DNA of 24,354 nucleotides from an uncultured Fusobacterium sp. (GTDB lineage Bacteria > Fusobacteriota > Fusobacteriia > Fusobacteriales > Fusobacteriaceae), in NCBI GenBank assembly GCA_900545035.1, contig UQXM01000009.1, positions 1 to 24,354 on the forward strand. The letters run 5' to 3'. The first letter of the stretch is position 1, and each line of letters starts with the position of its first letter. The translations under genes and the position numbers were made by a program. Of this stretch, positions 1 through 9,907 are shown one piece after another. The notes under the pieces are model-generated. The model saw only the letters and a list, made by a program, of their open reading frames with translations. It was not told the DNA's origin and ran no database searches.

Positions 1-10
1 AAAAATTTTG

Positions 11-64
<54 letters not shown>

Positions 65-106
65 GATAAAATTCTCTGTCTTTTTCATTTTTAGAGATTG
101 AAAGAA

Positions 107-135
107 TTGAAAAAAGCAGAAAAATATGTTAAAAT
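107..135 (+). promoter_or_regulatory. Sigma-70-type promoter for the dus-mutS gene run
   Basis: TTGAAA at 107-112 and TAAAAT at 130-135 are separated by exactly 17 bases, and each differs from consensus at one position. Transcription would start near 142, which leaves a short leader holding the GGAGG ribosome site at 173-177. The promoter overlaps the upstream ATG at 126, so translation should start at 183 instead. The A-rich flanks and poly-T further upstream could act like an UP element; that part is inference. Confidence 0.65.
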
Positions 136-182
136 TTTATATTGTGGTTATTGTAGAAACAGCTGGGAAATCGGAGGAAAAA

Positions 183-1115
183 ATGAAAATATACATTGCT
201 CCCATGGCAGGAGTAACGGATTATACATTCAGAGGAATATTGGAAGAATTTAATCCTGATTTGGTGTTTACAGAAATGGTAAGTGTAAATGCTATGGAAA
301 TGATGAATGAAAAAACTTTAAATAAACTTTTAAGACTGAGAGAGGGAGAAGCTGTTCAGGTTTTTGGAAACGATATTGAAAAAATAGCGGCAAGTGCAAA
401 ATATCTTGAGGATAAGGGAGTTCACCATATTGATATAAATGCAGGGTGTCCTATGGCAAAAATTGTAAAAAACGGCTATGGGTCAGGGCTTCTTGCAGAC
501 CCTGAACATATAAGGGCAATTCTTACAAGAGTAAAAGCAGTATTAAAACCTGAAACAAAACTTTCCATAAAGATAAGAGTAGGATTTAAAGGTGTGAAAG
601 AATATGTAAAAATTGCCAAAATTGCCGAAGAATGCGGATGCTGTCATATAACAGTCCACGGAAGAACAAGAGAACAGATGTATACGGGAAAAGCTGACTG
701 GAATACAATAAAAGAGGTAAAAGAAACAGTTTCAATTCCTGTTATAGGAAATGGGGACATTTTTACAGCGGAGGACGCTCTTGAAAGAATAAAACTTTCA
801 GGTGTGGACGGCGTTATGCTGGCAAGAGGTATCTGCGGAAATCCATGGCTTATAAGAGGTATAAGAGAAATCTTAGAATATGGGGAAGTAAAGACAAAAG
901 TAACCGATACGGAAAAAATAGATATGGCAATAAAGCATGTGCTTAGAGCCAGAGAAGATAACGAAAACGATAAATTTATTTATGAAATGAGAAAACATAT
1001 CTGCTGGTACTTAAAAGGTATCAGAGGGTCGGCAGAAGCAAAAAATATGATAAATAAATGTGATGATTATCATGATGTTGTGAGAATTTTAGAAGAGCTG
1101 AAAGGAAAAATTTAA
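183..1115 (+). CDS. dusB: tRNA-dihydrouridine synthase (DusB-like)
   Basis: This is an FMN-dependent enzyme that reduces uridine to dihydrouridine in the tRNA D-loop region. The 310-residue protein opens with the family signature [13 protein letters not shown]. It carries the catalytic-cysteine motif NAGCPM (Cys89), then [16 protein letters not shown] and [12 protein letters not shown], typical of the FMN-binding TIM barrel, followed by a small helical C-terminal domain. The frame extends back to an ATG at 126. I chose 183 because GGAGG lies 5 bases before it, the family signature starts there, and the promoter at 107-135 overlaps the earlier ATG. It is the first gene of the run and mutS follows after 14 bases. 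The family is certain; DusB rather than another Dus subgroup is likely but not proven by eye. Confidence 0.9.
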   Translation: MKIYIAPMAGVTDYTFRGILEEFNPDLVFTEMVSVNAMEMMNEKTLNKLLRLREGEAVQVFGNDIEKIAASAKYLEDKGVHHIDINAGCPMAKIVKNGYGSGLLADPEHIRAILTRVKAVLKPETKLSIKIRVGFKGVKEYVKIAKIAEECGCCHITVHGRTREQMYTGKADWNTIKEVKETVSIPVIGNGDIFTAEDALERIKLSGVDGVMLARGICGNPWLIRGIREILEYGEVKTKVTDTEKIDMAIKHVLRAREDNENDKFIYEMRKHICWYLKGIRGSAEAKNMINKCDDYHDVVRILEELKGKI

Positions 1116-1129
1116 GGAAGAGTGATATT

Positions 1130-3748
1130 TTGGTATTAATGGATGATACTCCTATGATGAAACAATACAATGAAATAAAAGCAGATTATATGGACAGCAT
1201 TTTGTTTTACAGAATGGGAGATTTCTATGAAATGTTTTATGAAGATGCAAAAACAGCTTCAAAAGAACTGGGACTTACTCTTACAAAAAGAAACAAAAAA
1301 ACAGATGTTCCTTTGGCAGGAATACCTTATCATTCGGCAGCTTCATATATTGCAAAACTTGTGAGCAGAGGATACAAAGTGGCAATCTGTGAACAGGTGG
1401 AAGATCCCAAAACAGCAAAGGGGATTGTAAAAAGAGATGTAATAAGAGTAATTACCCCGGGAACCGTAATAGACACAGAATATCTTGATGAAAAAATAAA
1501 TAACTATCTTATGGGGATTTTAATTGATGACAGAAAAGCAGCTGTTGCCTATGTGGATATTACAACGGGAGAATTCAGAGCAGGAGAGATAGAGGGAGAA
1601 AATCTCGGTTATAAACTTTTGGGAGAGATAAACAAAATTTCTCCGAAAGAGATAATTACAGATGAAAAAGGATATGCTTTTCTTGCAAAAGAGCTTGAAA
1701 ATCACAGAATGAAAGACGGAATAAATCTTCACAGAGCGGGAACTGTAAAAAACGGAGAAAAATATCTGACAGAATATTTTGGTATTCAGTCTTTGGACAG
1801 CTTTGGGATAGGAAACAAAGATTCAGTGATAAAAATATCAAGCATGATACTTAAATATGTTGTGGATTTGCAGAAAGGAAAAGATATTCCTGTTACAAAA
1901 ATTGTATACAGCAGCAGCGATGATATTATGGAGCTTAACCTTACCACACAAAAAAATCTTGATATTATTTCAAATTGGAAAGGTGAAAGTTCAAACGGAA
2001 CTCTGCTTTGGGTGCTTGATTACTGTAAAAGCTCAATGGGAAGCCGTCTTTTGAAAAAAATAGTAAAAAATCCTCTTCTTGATATTGAGAAAATCAAAAA
2101 AAGACAAAATGATATAGGATTTTTTATAGAAGAAGTTCTTCTTCGTGAAGAAGTGAGAGAAAAATTAAAAGATATTTATGATATAGAAAGAATTATTGGA
2201 AAACTTGTTCTTGAAACTGTAAACGGAAGAGATTTAACAGCTCTTAAACAGTCAATAAAGACAAGCCTTGAATTATACAGAGTGCTTCAGGGAAATGAGC
2301 TTTTCAAAATAGATGCGGAAAAACTTATAGAAGTCTATAATCTTATAGAAAAAGTTATAATTGATGAGCCGCCTTTCTCTATAAGAGAGGGAGGAATTAT
2401 AAAGGACGGTTATAATTCGGAACTTGACGAGCTTCGAGATATTTCAAATCACGGAAAAGATTATATTCTGAAAATCGAAAGTGAAGAGAGAGAAAAAACA
2501 GGAATAAAGGGATTGAAAATAAAATACAATAAAGTATTTGGGTATTTTATAGAGATTACAAGAGCCAATATAGATATGGTGCCTGATTATTATATAAGAA
2601 AGCAGACTCTTACAAATGCAGAGAGATATATTGTTCCGGAGCTGAAGACATATGAAGAAAAAATTCTTAATGCAAAAACAAGAATTGAAACTCTTGAGTA
2701 TTATCTTTTCAAAGAACTTACAGGAGAGATAAAAAAATACAGAGAAACTCTTCAGGATTTGGGATATAAAATAGCTTATCTTGATGTAGTGGCAAATCTT
2801 GCTCATGTAGCAATAAAAAACGGATATGTAAAACCTGAAATAACAGAGGAATCATCATTGGAAATTTTGGGAGGAAGACATCCTATTATAGAAAAGCTTA
2901 TTCCTGCAGGAGAATTTGTAAAAAACAAAGTGCTTATGGACGATAATAAAAATTTTATAATTCTTACAGGTCCGAATATGTCAGGGAAATCTACTTATAT
3001 GAAGCAGATTGCTCTTATAATAATAATGGCTCACATAGGGTCTTATGTTCCTGCAGATTATGCAAAAATCGGGATTGTGGACAGAATTTTTACAAGAATA
3101 GGGGCAAGTGATGACCTGATGACAGGACAGTCAACATTTATGCTTGAGATGAGTGAAGTGGCAAATATTTTGAACAGTGCCACATCAAAATCTTTTATAA
3201 TTCTTGACGAGATTGGAAGAGGGACATCGACATTTGACGGAATTTCCATTGCCACTGCAATATCCGAATATATTCACGATAATATAAGAGCAAAAACTAT
3301 TTTTGCCACTCATTACCATGAGCTTACACAGCTGGGAGAAAAACTTGAAAGAGCAGAAAATTACAGAATAGAAGTGGAAGAGAACAACAATCAGATAAGA
3401 TTTTTAAGAGAGATAGTAAAAGGAGGAGCCGATAAGTCTTACGGAATAGAGGTAGCAAGACTTGCAGGACTTCCAAAAGAGATACTTTCAAATTCAAAGA
3501 AAATATTGAAAGTATTGGAGCAGAGAAAAAATATCATAGAGAAAAAGCTTGGAGGAGAACAGATGATGCTTTTTGCACAGCCTGTTTATACAGAAGAGCC
3601 TAAACATACAGAGCCTGTGGAAGAGGAAACAGTTATTTCAAAAGAAGAGGAGCTTACTTTGAAGCTTCTTCGTGAAATTGATATAAACACTCTTACACCT
3701 GTGGAAGCTATGATGAAACTTAATGAGCTTAAAAAAATATTGAATTAG
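1130..3748 (+). CDS. mutS: DNA mismatch repair protein MutS
   Basis: MutS recognises mismatches and small loops and, as a dimeric ATPase, starts their repair. At 872 residues it is close to E. coli MutS (853). The mismatch-reading motif GDFYEMF is at residues 30-36, with the F-x-E pair at Phe32 and Glu34. The C-terminal ATPase has Walker A GPNMSGKST (614-622), Walker B ending in Asp693-Glu694 followed by IGRGTSTFDG, and the switch histidine His728 in THYHEL. QMMLF at 811-815 resembles the sliding-clamp-binding motif found at the same place in E. coli MutS. Start choice: TTG at 1130 sits 9 bases after AAGGAAG; the ATG at 1139 is 18 bases away and is the alternative. No mutL is present in the window. 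The stop codon overlaps the ribosome site of the next gene. Confidence 0.97.
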   Translation: MVLMDDTPMMKQYNEIKADYMDSILFYRMGDFYEMFYEDAKTASKELGLTLTKRNKKTDVPLAGIPYHSAASYIAKLVSRGYKVAICEQVEDPKTAKGIVKRDVIRVITPGTVIDTEYLDEKINNYLMGILIDDRKAAVAYVDITTGEFRAGEIEGENLGYKLLGEINKISPKEIITDEKGYAFLAKELENHRMKDGINLHRAGTVKNGEKYLTEYFGIQSLDSFGIGNKDSVIKISSMILKYVVDLQKGKDIPVTKIVYSSSDDIMELNLTTQKNLDIISNWKGESSNGTLLWVLDYCKSSMGSRLLKKIVKNPLLDIEKIKKRQNDIGFFIEEVLLREEVREKLKDIYDIERIIGKLVLETVNGRDLTALKQSIKTSLELYRVLQGNELFKIDAEKLIEVYNLIEKVIIDEPPFSIREGGIIKDGYNSELDELRDISNHGKDYILKIESEEREKTGIKGLKIKYNKVFGYFIEITRANIDMVPDYYIRKQTLTNAERYIVPELKTYEEKILNAKTRIETLEYYLFKELTGEIKKYRETLQDLGYKIAYLDVVANLAHVAIKNGYVKPEITEESSLEILGGRHPIIEKLIPAGEFVKNKVLMDDNKNFIILTGPNMSGKSTYMKQIALIIIMAHIGSYVPADYAKIGIVDRIFTRIGASDDLMTGQSTFMLEMSEVANILNSATSKSFIILDEIGRGTSTFDGISIATAISEYIHDNIRAKTIFATHYHELTQLGEKLERAENYRIEVEENNNQIRFLREIVKGGADKSYGIEVARLAGLPKEILSNSKKILKVLEQRKNIIEKKLGGEQMMLFAQPVYTEEPKHTEPVEEETVISKEEELTLKLLREIDINTLTPVEAMMKLNELKKILN

Positions 3749-3756
3749 GAGGCAGT

Positions 3757-6468
3757 ATGAAAAAGAAAATATTGTACCCTGTACTGTTTGCAGCAGTTGT
3801 TGTATTGGGATATCTTAATTATTTCAGGGAAGAGCCGGGAATAAAACAGGTGGAAGAGGTAGTGGAAACCACAAACATTGCTTATGAAACATCAGGTTAT
3901 TATATAGAAGCCCAGAAACAGTTTGATGATTTGAAAACAAATGACACAGCTTTTGAAAAAGCCAGTGCCAAGTTTAAAGATATGGTTCTTACAGGGGATA
4001 ATGTTCTTTTAAATTCTGCCAGAAACCTTTTTTTGAAAAATAACATTGTGGGAAAAATCAGCAACGAATGGGAATTTTTTGCTGACAAATTGGATTATGA
4101 TCAGTTAAAAGATGCTCTTACTTCAGATACAGGAGTAGAAGCGGTAAATAAAATTGAAAATTTAAAAATAAAAGGAAAGAAGTTTAAAACAAACAGTAAA
4201 TTTGATTTTGTTGAGCTTGAAGAAAATGTAGAGATATACAACGGAGATACGGAACTGTTTGGAGATATTGGAAAATACAGCAACCTAGATAAAATAATGA
4301 CTCTTGAAAAAAACGGAAGCTTTAAATCAAAGGACAAAGAGGGAAATGATGTTTCGGGAACTTTCAACAGAGGAAAGTTTGATTCAAATAAAAAAATGCT
4401 GGAACTTTTTGATAATTTTACAATAAATTATGGAGGAATTGCTCTTAATGGGTCGAAAATGTGGTATAATGATTTGACTAAGGGATTTGCAGTTCCGGAT
4501 AATCCTGTGATAAATGCAGGAGGTTACAAAATTATTTCAAAAGAAATAAAAAATCCTGACGGAGATGATATAATTGATATTGTCGGAAAAATAGAGGGTA
4601 CAAACGGAGATATATCATTTGTCGGAGATAAAGGAATATACAACTCTGCCGAGAAAAAACTTTATGTAAACGGAAATATTGTTATAACATCAAAAGCAGG
4701 GGAGAGAGTGGAAGCTGACAGAATGGTCTACGACACAGTTTCCAAAAATGCTGAATTTTTTGGAAAAGAGGGCAGAGTTACTTATGTGTTTAACGACAGA
4801 AAAGCAGAAGCTCAAAAATTTGTATATAATTCTGATAGGAAAACAGTTTATCTTGATGAGGGATATGTTTATGAAGACAATCTGTACAAAAGCAGAGGAC
4901 AGAAATTGGTTTACAACAGCAGTACAGGAGACGGAGAAATATATTTCGGAAATATAGTTACAAAAGAGAAAAATGAAAAAGCCAAAGGGGATAAGATAGT
5001 TTTCAACAGCAAAAAAAGAGATTATACAGTATCTCAAAATGCCGAAGTAAACAACGGACAGTATTTGTTTAAGAGCAATAAACTTGATTATCTTAACAGT
5101 ACAGGATTTGCTCATCTTCTTGAACCTTTCACAATAACAAACTTGAAAGATAAGAGTATTATAAAAGGAAACAGCGGAGAATATAATATTCAGACAGGAG
5201 ATTTTACAAGCAGTGAAAAAGTTTCATATATAAAAGGAGCTGAAACTGTAACCGGAGACGATTTTAATTACAATACAAATACAGAAACAGGAAAGATAAC
5301 AAAAAATGTTATCTATAACAACATCGAAAAAAATCTTACTCTTACAGCAGACAGCAGCAGTTTCCGAAAAGATAAGTTTGTGGAGCTTGAAAATAATTTG
5401 AAAATTACAACAGCTAAAGAGGAAATTTTTGCTCAAAAGGGAAGATATAATCTTGTAACAGAGAAAATAAATATTCCCGGTCTTATTAATTTTAATACAA
5501 AAGACAAAAAAATAACAGGAACAATTCACGACGGAATATTTGATACAGATAAAAATATTTTTGTAGGAAAAAATCTTGATGTAATCACAGATAAAAAAGA
5601 AACAATAAAGAGCAGAAATGCAAAATATTATATGGATAAAAATTTGCTTAACCTTACAGGAAATGTAAAAATTTCTGACAGCAATTCAGTTATAACAAGT
5701 GAAGATATGGATTACAATACCAAAACAAAAACAGCTGTAAGCAATGTACCGTTCAAACTTGTTTATGACAAAACTTTTGTTGTAACAGGAAACGAGGGAA
5801 AAGCAGATATGCTTACAGAAAAAATTATAGGTCAGAAAGTGAAAATAGTGTCAGCTGAAAATGAAGAATTTACAGCTGACAGAATTGACGGAGATATGAA
5901 AGAGATGAGATTTGATTTCATAGGAAACGCCAAAGGAAAAATGTTGGATACAGACAAAGAAACAGGAAAAGTTATACCTGTAACATATATCGGAGATTAT
6001 GTAAGAATATATTTCGAAAAAGAAAAAAATGCCTACAAAGCTTCGAGAATAGAAGGAAGGGACAACAGTATTCTTACAAGAGGGACTCAGAAAATATATT
6101 CCGATTATATAGAAGCAGATCTTGACAGAAATATTGTTTATGCAGGAAAAAATAACAAAATAGTTTCAAATGATGAAAATGGAAAAACTGTTATAACAGG
6201 AGAAATCCTTAACGGAAATACAGCTGAAAATATTTTACAGGCAAGAGGAAATGTATTTATAGAAAATACAGATAAAGCAGGAAAAGTTACAACTCTTAAA
6301 GGACAGGAAAGTATTCTGGACAACAATACGAACACAATCGAAATGATAAAAGAGGTAACGGCTGAAAATGACCAGATGATACTTAATGCTGACAGAGCAG
6401 TATACAATAAAAATACAAACAAAGTAAATGCGTCAGGAAAAGTATTGGTAAATTATAAAGTGAAATAA
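3757..6468 (+). CDS. Giant LptA/LptC (OstA-repeat) LPS-transport bridge protein
   Basis: This 903-residue protein has an N-terminal membrane anchor (about residues 5-23) and then one long periplasmic region. From about residue 135 to the end I count roughly 20-23 repeats of about 30 residues. Each follows a pattern like (A/G)D-x-(hydrophobic)-x-Y-(N/D)-x(3)-(K/N)-x(5)-G-x-V, for example starting at Gly290 and Ala878. This is the strand-turn-strand unit of the LptA/LptC/OstA beta-jellyroll, which carries LPS across the periplasm. E. coli LptC and LptA are each under 200 residues, so this chain is about five times longer. It lacks the C-terminal beta-barrel of LptD. The ribosome site AGGAGG (3747-3752) overlaps the mutS stop, and lptB follows after 9 bases, which supports a role in LPS export. 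The family is secure; that one molecule spans the periplasm is inference. Confidence 0.85.
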   Translation: MKKKILYPVLFAAVVVLGYLNYFREEPGIKQVEEVVETTNIAYETSGYYIEAQKQFDDLKTNDTAFEKASAKFKDMVLTGDNVLLNSARNLFLKNNIVGKISNEWEFFADKLDYDQLKDALTSDTGVEAVNKIENLKIKGKKFKTNSKFDFVELEENVEIYNGDTELFGDIGKYSNLDKIMTLEKNGSFKSKDKEGNDVSGTFNRGKFDSNKKMLELFDNFTINYGGIALNGSKMWYNDLTKGFAVPDNPVINAGGYKIISKEIKNPDGDDIIDIVGKIEGTNGDISFVGDKGIYNSAEKKLYVNGNIVITSKAGERVEADRMVYDTVSKNAEFFGKEGRVTYVFNDRKAEAQKFVYNSDRKTVYLDEGYVYEDNLYKSRGQKLVYNSSTGDGEIYFGNIVTKEKNEKAKGDKIVFNSKKRDYTVSQNAEVNNGQYLFKSNKLDYLNSTGFAHLLEPFTITNLKDKSIIKGNSGEYNIQTGDFTSSEKVSYIKGAETVTGDDFNYNTNTETGKITKNVIYNNIEKNLTLTADSSSFRKDKFVELENNLKITTAKEEIFAQKGRYNLVTEKINIPGLINFNTKDKKITGTIHDGIFDTDKNIFVGKNLDVITDKKETIKSRNAKYYMDKNLLNLTGNVKISDSNSVITSEDMDYNTKTKTAVSNVPFKLVYDKTFVVTGNEGKADMLTEKIIGQKVKIVSAENEEFTADRIDGDMKEMRFDFIGNAKGKMLDTDKETGKVIPVTYIGDYVRIYFEKEKNAYKASRIEGRDNSILTRGTQKIYSDYIEADLDRNIVYAGKNNKIVSNDENGKTVITGEILNGNTAENILQARGNVFIENTDKAGKVTTLKGQESILDNNTNTIEMIKEVTAENDQMILNADRAVYNKNTNKVNASGKVLVNYKVK

Positions 6469-6477
6469 GGAGAAGCT

Positions 6478-7203
6478 ATGATAAGTATAGAAGCTCAAAA
6501 TCTATGCAAAAGCTATAAAAAAAGACAGGTAGTAAAAAATGTGAGCCTTAAAGTAAACAAAGGGGAGATAGTGGGACTTCTTGGCCCGAACGGAGCAGGG
6601 AAAACCACAACATTTTATATGATAACAGGGATAATAAAACCTGACAGCGGAAAAGTTTACTGCAGTGAAAAAGAAATTACATCTTATCCGATGTATAAAA
6701 GAGCAAACCTTGGTATAGGATATTTGGCACAAGAGCCTTCGGTATTCAGAAATCTTACTGTTGAAGATAATATTTATGCTATACTTGAGATGAAAAATAT
6801 GCCGAAAGAACAGCAGGATAAAGAGGTGCAGCAGCTTTTGAAAGAGTTTAAACTGACTCATGTGGCAAAATCTTATGGATATTCTCTTTCAGGGGGAGAG
6901 AGAAGACGGGTTGAAATAGCAAGAACTATTGCAAACAATCCTGATTTTATTCTTCTTGATGAGCCTTTTGCAGGAGTTGACCCAATAGCAGTGGAAGATA
7001 TTCAGGAGATTATAAGATACTTGAAAGAGAGAGGACTGGGAATATTAATTACAGACCACAGTGTAAGAGAAACTTTAAAAATAACAGAAAGAGCATACAT
7101 AATGGCAGAGGGACAAGTGCTTATCAGCGGAACTCCCGAAGAGATAGCACAAAATGAACTCGCCAAGAAAGTATATCTGGGAGAAAACTTTAAGCTTGAT
7201 TAA
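6478..7203 (+). CDS. lptB: LPS export ABC transporter ATP-binding protein LptB
   Basis: LptB is the cytoplasmic ATPase that, bound to LptF and LptG, powers extraction of LPS from the inner membrane. The 241-residue length is exactly typical. Walker [10 protein letters not shown] is at 36-44, the ABC signature LSGGE at 137-141, Walker [14 protein letters not shown] with Asp161 and Glu162, and the switch histidine His194 in TDHSVRE. The sequence [20 protein letters not shown] is characteristic of LptB rather than of a generic importer ATPase. AGGAG lies 6-7 bases before the ATG. It directly follows the OstA-repeat protein. Its probable membrane partners are encoded about 8 kb downstream at 15427-17584. 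Confidence 0.96.
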   Translation: MISIEAQNLCKSYKKRQVVKNVSLKVNKGEIVGLLGPNGAGKTTTFYMITGIIKPDSGKVYCSEKEITSYPMYKRANLGIGYLAQEPSVFRNLTVEDNIYAILEMKNMPKEQQDKEVQQLLKEFKLTHVAKSYGYSLSGGERRRVEIARTIANNPDFILLDEPFAGVDPIAVEDIQEIIRYLKERGLGILITDHSVRETLKITERAYIMAEGQVLISGTPEEIAQNELAKKVYLGENFKLD

Positions 7204-7260
7204 AAGCAGAAAAATATTTAAGTAAGTTAATAAATTGATGAAATATATTATGGAGGAAAA

Positions 7261-9870
7261 ATGTTAACAGGTAATGAGGTAAGAGAAAAATTTATAGAAT
7301 TTTTTGAAAGTAAAAATCACAAACACTTTGAAAGTGCATCACTTATTCCGGATGACCAGACACTTCTATTGACAGTTGCCGGAATGGTACCTTTCAAACC
7401 ATATTTCTTAGGACAAAAAGAAGCACCTACTCCAAGAGTTACTACATTCCAAAAATGTATCAGAACAAACGACCTTGAAAATGTAGGAAGAACAGCAAGA
7501 CACCATACATTTTTTGAAATGCTTGGAAACTTTTCATTTGGAGATTATTTTAAAAAAGAATCAATTAAATGGTCTTATGAATTTATAACAGAAGTATTAA
7601 AACTTGAAAAAGACAGATTATGGGTAACAGTATTTGAAACAGATGATGAGGCAGAGGAGCTTTGGGTATCTGAATGTAATTTCCCTAGAGAGAGAATTGT
7701 AAGATTCGGTGAAGAGGATAACTGGTGGGCAGCAGGACCTACAGGTTCTTGCGGGCCATGTTCAGAAATATATGTTGACCTTGGAGTACAATTTGGAGGA
7801 GATGAAAATTCAAGACTTGGTGATGAGGGAACAGACAATCGTTTCATAGAAATCTGGAACTTGGTTTTCACTGAATGGAACAGAATGGAGGACGGACATC
7901 TTGAGCCTCTTCCTAAGAAAAATATAGATACAGGAGCAGGGCTTGAAAGAATAACTGCTGTTGTGCAAGGTAAAGCAAACAACTTTGAAACAGATTTAAT
8001 TTTCCCTATTATAGAAGAGATGGGAAGAATTTCAGGAGTAAAATACGGAGAAGATCCTAAAAAAGATTTCTCTCTTAAAGTAATCGCAGACCACTCAAGA
8101 GCTGTAACATTTTTGGTAAATGACGGAGTAATCCCTTCAAACGAAGGAAGAGGATATGTTCTTAGAAGAATTTTAAGAAGAGCTATAAGACATGGAAGAC
8201 TTTTGGGAGTAAACGATTTATTCTTGTATAAAATCGTTGATACAATAGTTGAGCTTATGAAAGGTTCTTACCCTGATTTAGCAGAAAATGTAAAACATAT
8301 TAAAAAAGTAATCAAAATAGAAGAGGAAAAATTCTCTAATACACTTGATTCAGGAATACAGCAGGTTATGGCTGCTATTGAAGAAGCTAAGAAAAACGGA
8401 GAGGGAAGACTTACAGGAGAAGTTACTTTCAAATTGTATGATACTTACGGATTCCCTTACGAACTTACAGAAGAAATTTGTGAAGAGAACGGAATTTTAA
8501 TTTACAAAAACGAATTTGATCAGAAAATGGAAGAACAAAAAGAGAAAGCAAGAAATTCAAGAGAAGTTGTAATGGAGAAAGGACAAGACGCTTTTATTGA
8601 AGCTTTCTTTGATGAACACGGAAAAACTGAATTTACAGGGTATACAAGTACAGAGGAAACAGCCAAAGTTCTTCATGTGTCTAAATTAGATGAAGAGGGA
8701 ACTTATATGATAATAACTGACAGAACTCCGTTCTATGCAGAGTCAGGAGGTCAGCAGGCAGATAACGGTATCATAGAAGGAAACGGAACTGTGGGACAAG
8801 TTATAGATGTACAGAAACAGAAAAATATCTTTATGCATACAGTAAAAGTTCTTAACGGAGTGCATAATTTCCTTGAGGGGACAGAAGTTAAACTTACTGT
8901 AAATCAAAGCAGAAGAGATGCTATTTCTAAAAATCACAGTGCAACTCACTTACTGCAAAAAGCACTTAGAGAAATTTTAGGAACTCATGTACAACAAGCC
9001 GGATCACTTGTAGCACCTGACAGATTAAGATTTGACTTTAACCACTATGAAGCAATGACAGAAGAAGAGCTTGAAAAAGTTGAAAGACTTGTAAATACAA
9101 AAATTGCAGAAGCACTTTCTGCCGATATAAGACTTATGTCTATGGACGAAGCTAAGAAAACAGGAGCTATGGCTCTTTTCGGTGATAAATATGAAAGTGT
9201 TGTAAGAGTGGTATCATTTGGAGATTTCTCAACAGAACTTTGCGGAGGTATCCATGTATCAAATGTTTCTCAGATAGGACTTTTCAAAATAGTTTCTGAA
9301 ACAGGAGTTGCGGCAGGGGTAAGAAGAATAGAAGCTAAAACAGGTTTCCATGCTTATGAAGTTGTAAAAGAAATGGAAAGAACAATAAAAAATGTAGCTG
9401 ACAGTTTGAAAACTGATGTAAACAAAATAGAAGAGAAAGCTGAAAAAACAGCAGAAGATTTAAGAGCTGCTCTTAAAGAGATAGAAGAGCTTAAATCTAA
9501 GATAGCAGGATTTGAAGCAGGAAGTCTTTTTGAAAATGCAGAAGAAATAAACGGAGTCAAAGTTCTTGTAAAAGGATTTACTGGCAAAGAAAGCGATTCT
9601 TTAAGAGAAATTGTGGATAAAGCAAAAGATAAACTTGGAAGCTGTGTTGTTGTTCTTGGAGCAGACAACGGAAAAGCAATTTTTACAGTTGGAGTAACTA
9701 AAGATCTTACTTCAAAAATCAAAGCAGGAGAACTGGTAAAAGAACTTGCAGTGATTGCAGGAGGAAACGGGGGAGGAAGACCTGATTTTGCTCAAGCAGG
9801 AGGAAAAGACGGTTCTAAAGTTATGGAGGCTCTTGAAACTGTAAAAAAATCTATTAAAGATAGATTATAA
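7261..9870 (+). CDS. alaS: Alanyl-tRNA synthetase
   Basis: This enzyme charges tRNA-Ala with alanine and hydrolyses mischarged Ser- or Gly-tRNA-Ala. The 869-residue protein has the full domain order. The class II catalytic core includes RTNDLENVGRTARHHTFFEM and GAGLERI. The zinc-binding editing domain has HSATH (His559, His563) and CGGIH (Cys661, His665). A coiled stretch near residues 700-760 leads to a C-terminal DHHA1-type domain ending GGNGGGRPDFAQAGGKDGS. GGAGG lies 5 bases before the ATG. The 57-base gap after lptB holds no T-box-like leader and no convincing promoter, so it may be cotranscribed. It appears richer in ATC and TTC codons than its neighbours, consistent with high expression. 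Confidence 0.98.
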   Translation: MLTGNEVREKFIEFFESKNHKHFESASLIPDDQTLLLTVAGMVPFKPYFLGQKEAPTPRVTTFQKCIRTNDLENVGRTARHHTFFEMLGNFSFGDYFKKESIKWSYEFITEVLKLEKDRLWVTVFETDDEAEELWVSECNFPRERIVRFGEEDNWWAAGPTGSCGPCSEIYVDLGVQFGGDENSRLGDEGTDNRFIEIWNLVFTEWNRMEDGHLEPLPKKNIDTGAGLERITAVVQGKANNFETDLIFPIIEEMGRISGVKYGEDPKKDFSLKVIADHSRAVTFLVNDGVIPSNEGRGYVLRRILRRAIRHGRLLGVNDLFLYKIVDTIVELMKGSYPDLAENVKHIKKVIKIEEEKFSNTLDSGIQQVMAAIEEAKKNGEGRLTGEVTFKLYDTYGFPYELTEEICEENGILIYKNEFDQKMEEQKEKARNSREVVMEKGQDAFIEAFFDEHGKTEFTGYTSTEETAKVLHVSKLDEEGTYMIITDRTPFYAESGGQQADNGIIEGNGTVGQVIDVQKQKNIFMHTVKVLNGVHNFLEGTEVKLTVNQSRRDAISKNHSATHLLQKALREILGTHVQQAGSLVAPDRLRFDFNHYEAMTEEELEKVERLVNTKIAEALSADIRLMSMDEAKKTGAMALFGDKYESVVRVVSFGDFSTELCGGIHVSNVSQIGLFKIVSETGVAAGVRRIEAKTGFHAYEVVKEMERTIKNVADSLKTDVNKIEEKAEKTAEDLRAALKEIEELKSKIAGFEAGSLFENAEEINGVKVLVKGFTGKESDSLREIVDKAKDKLGSCVVVLGADNGKAIFTVGVTKDLTSKIKAGELVKELAVIAGGNGGGRPDFAQAGGKDGSKVMEALETVKKSIKDRL

Positions 9871-9889
9871 AAAAATATTGTATTTATAA

Positions 9890-9907
9890 AATTATGAGGT
9901 CATAATT
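9890..9907. repeat. Perfect palindrome over the ruvX ribosome site
   Basis: AATTATGA at 9890-9897 is followed by GG and then its exact reverse complement TCATAATT at 9900-9907; the ruvX ATG starts at 9908. As RNA it can form at most about 7 bp with a 4-base loop that contains the GAGG ribosome site. As DNA it is a short dyad. It is AT-rich and could be chance. Confidence 0.45.

Noticed and set aside
7204..7260. Possible promoter or T-box leader before alaS
   Set aside because: The gap is only 57 bases, with no T-box-sized structure and no -35/-10 pair at good spacing.
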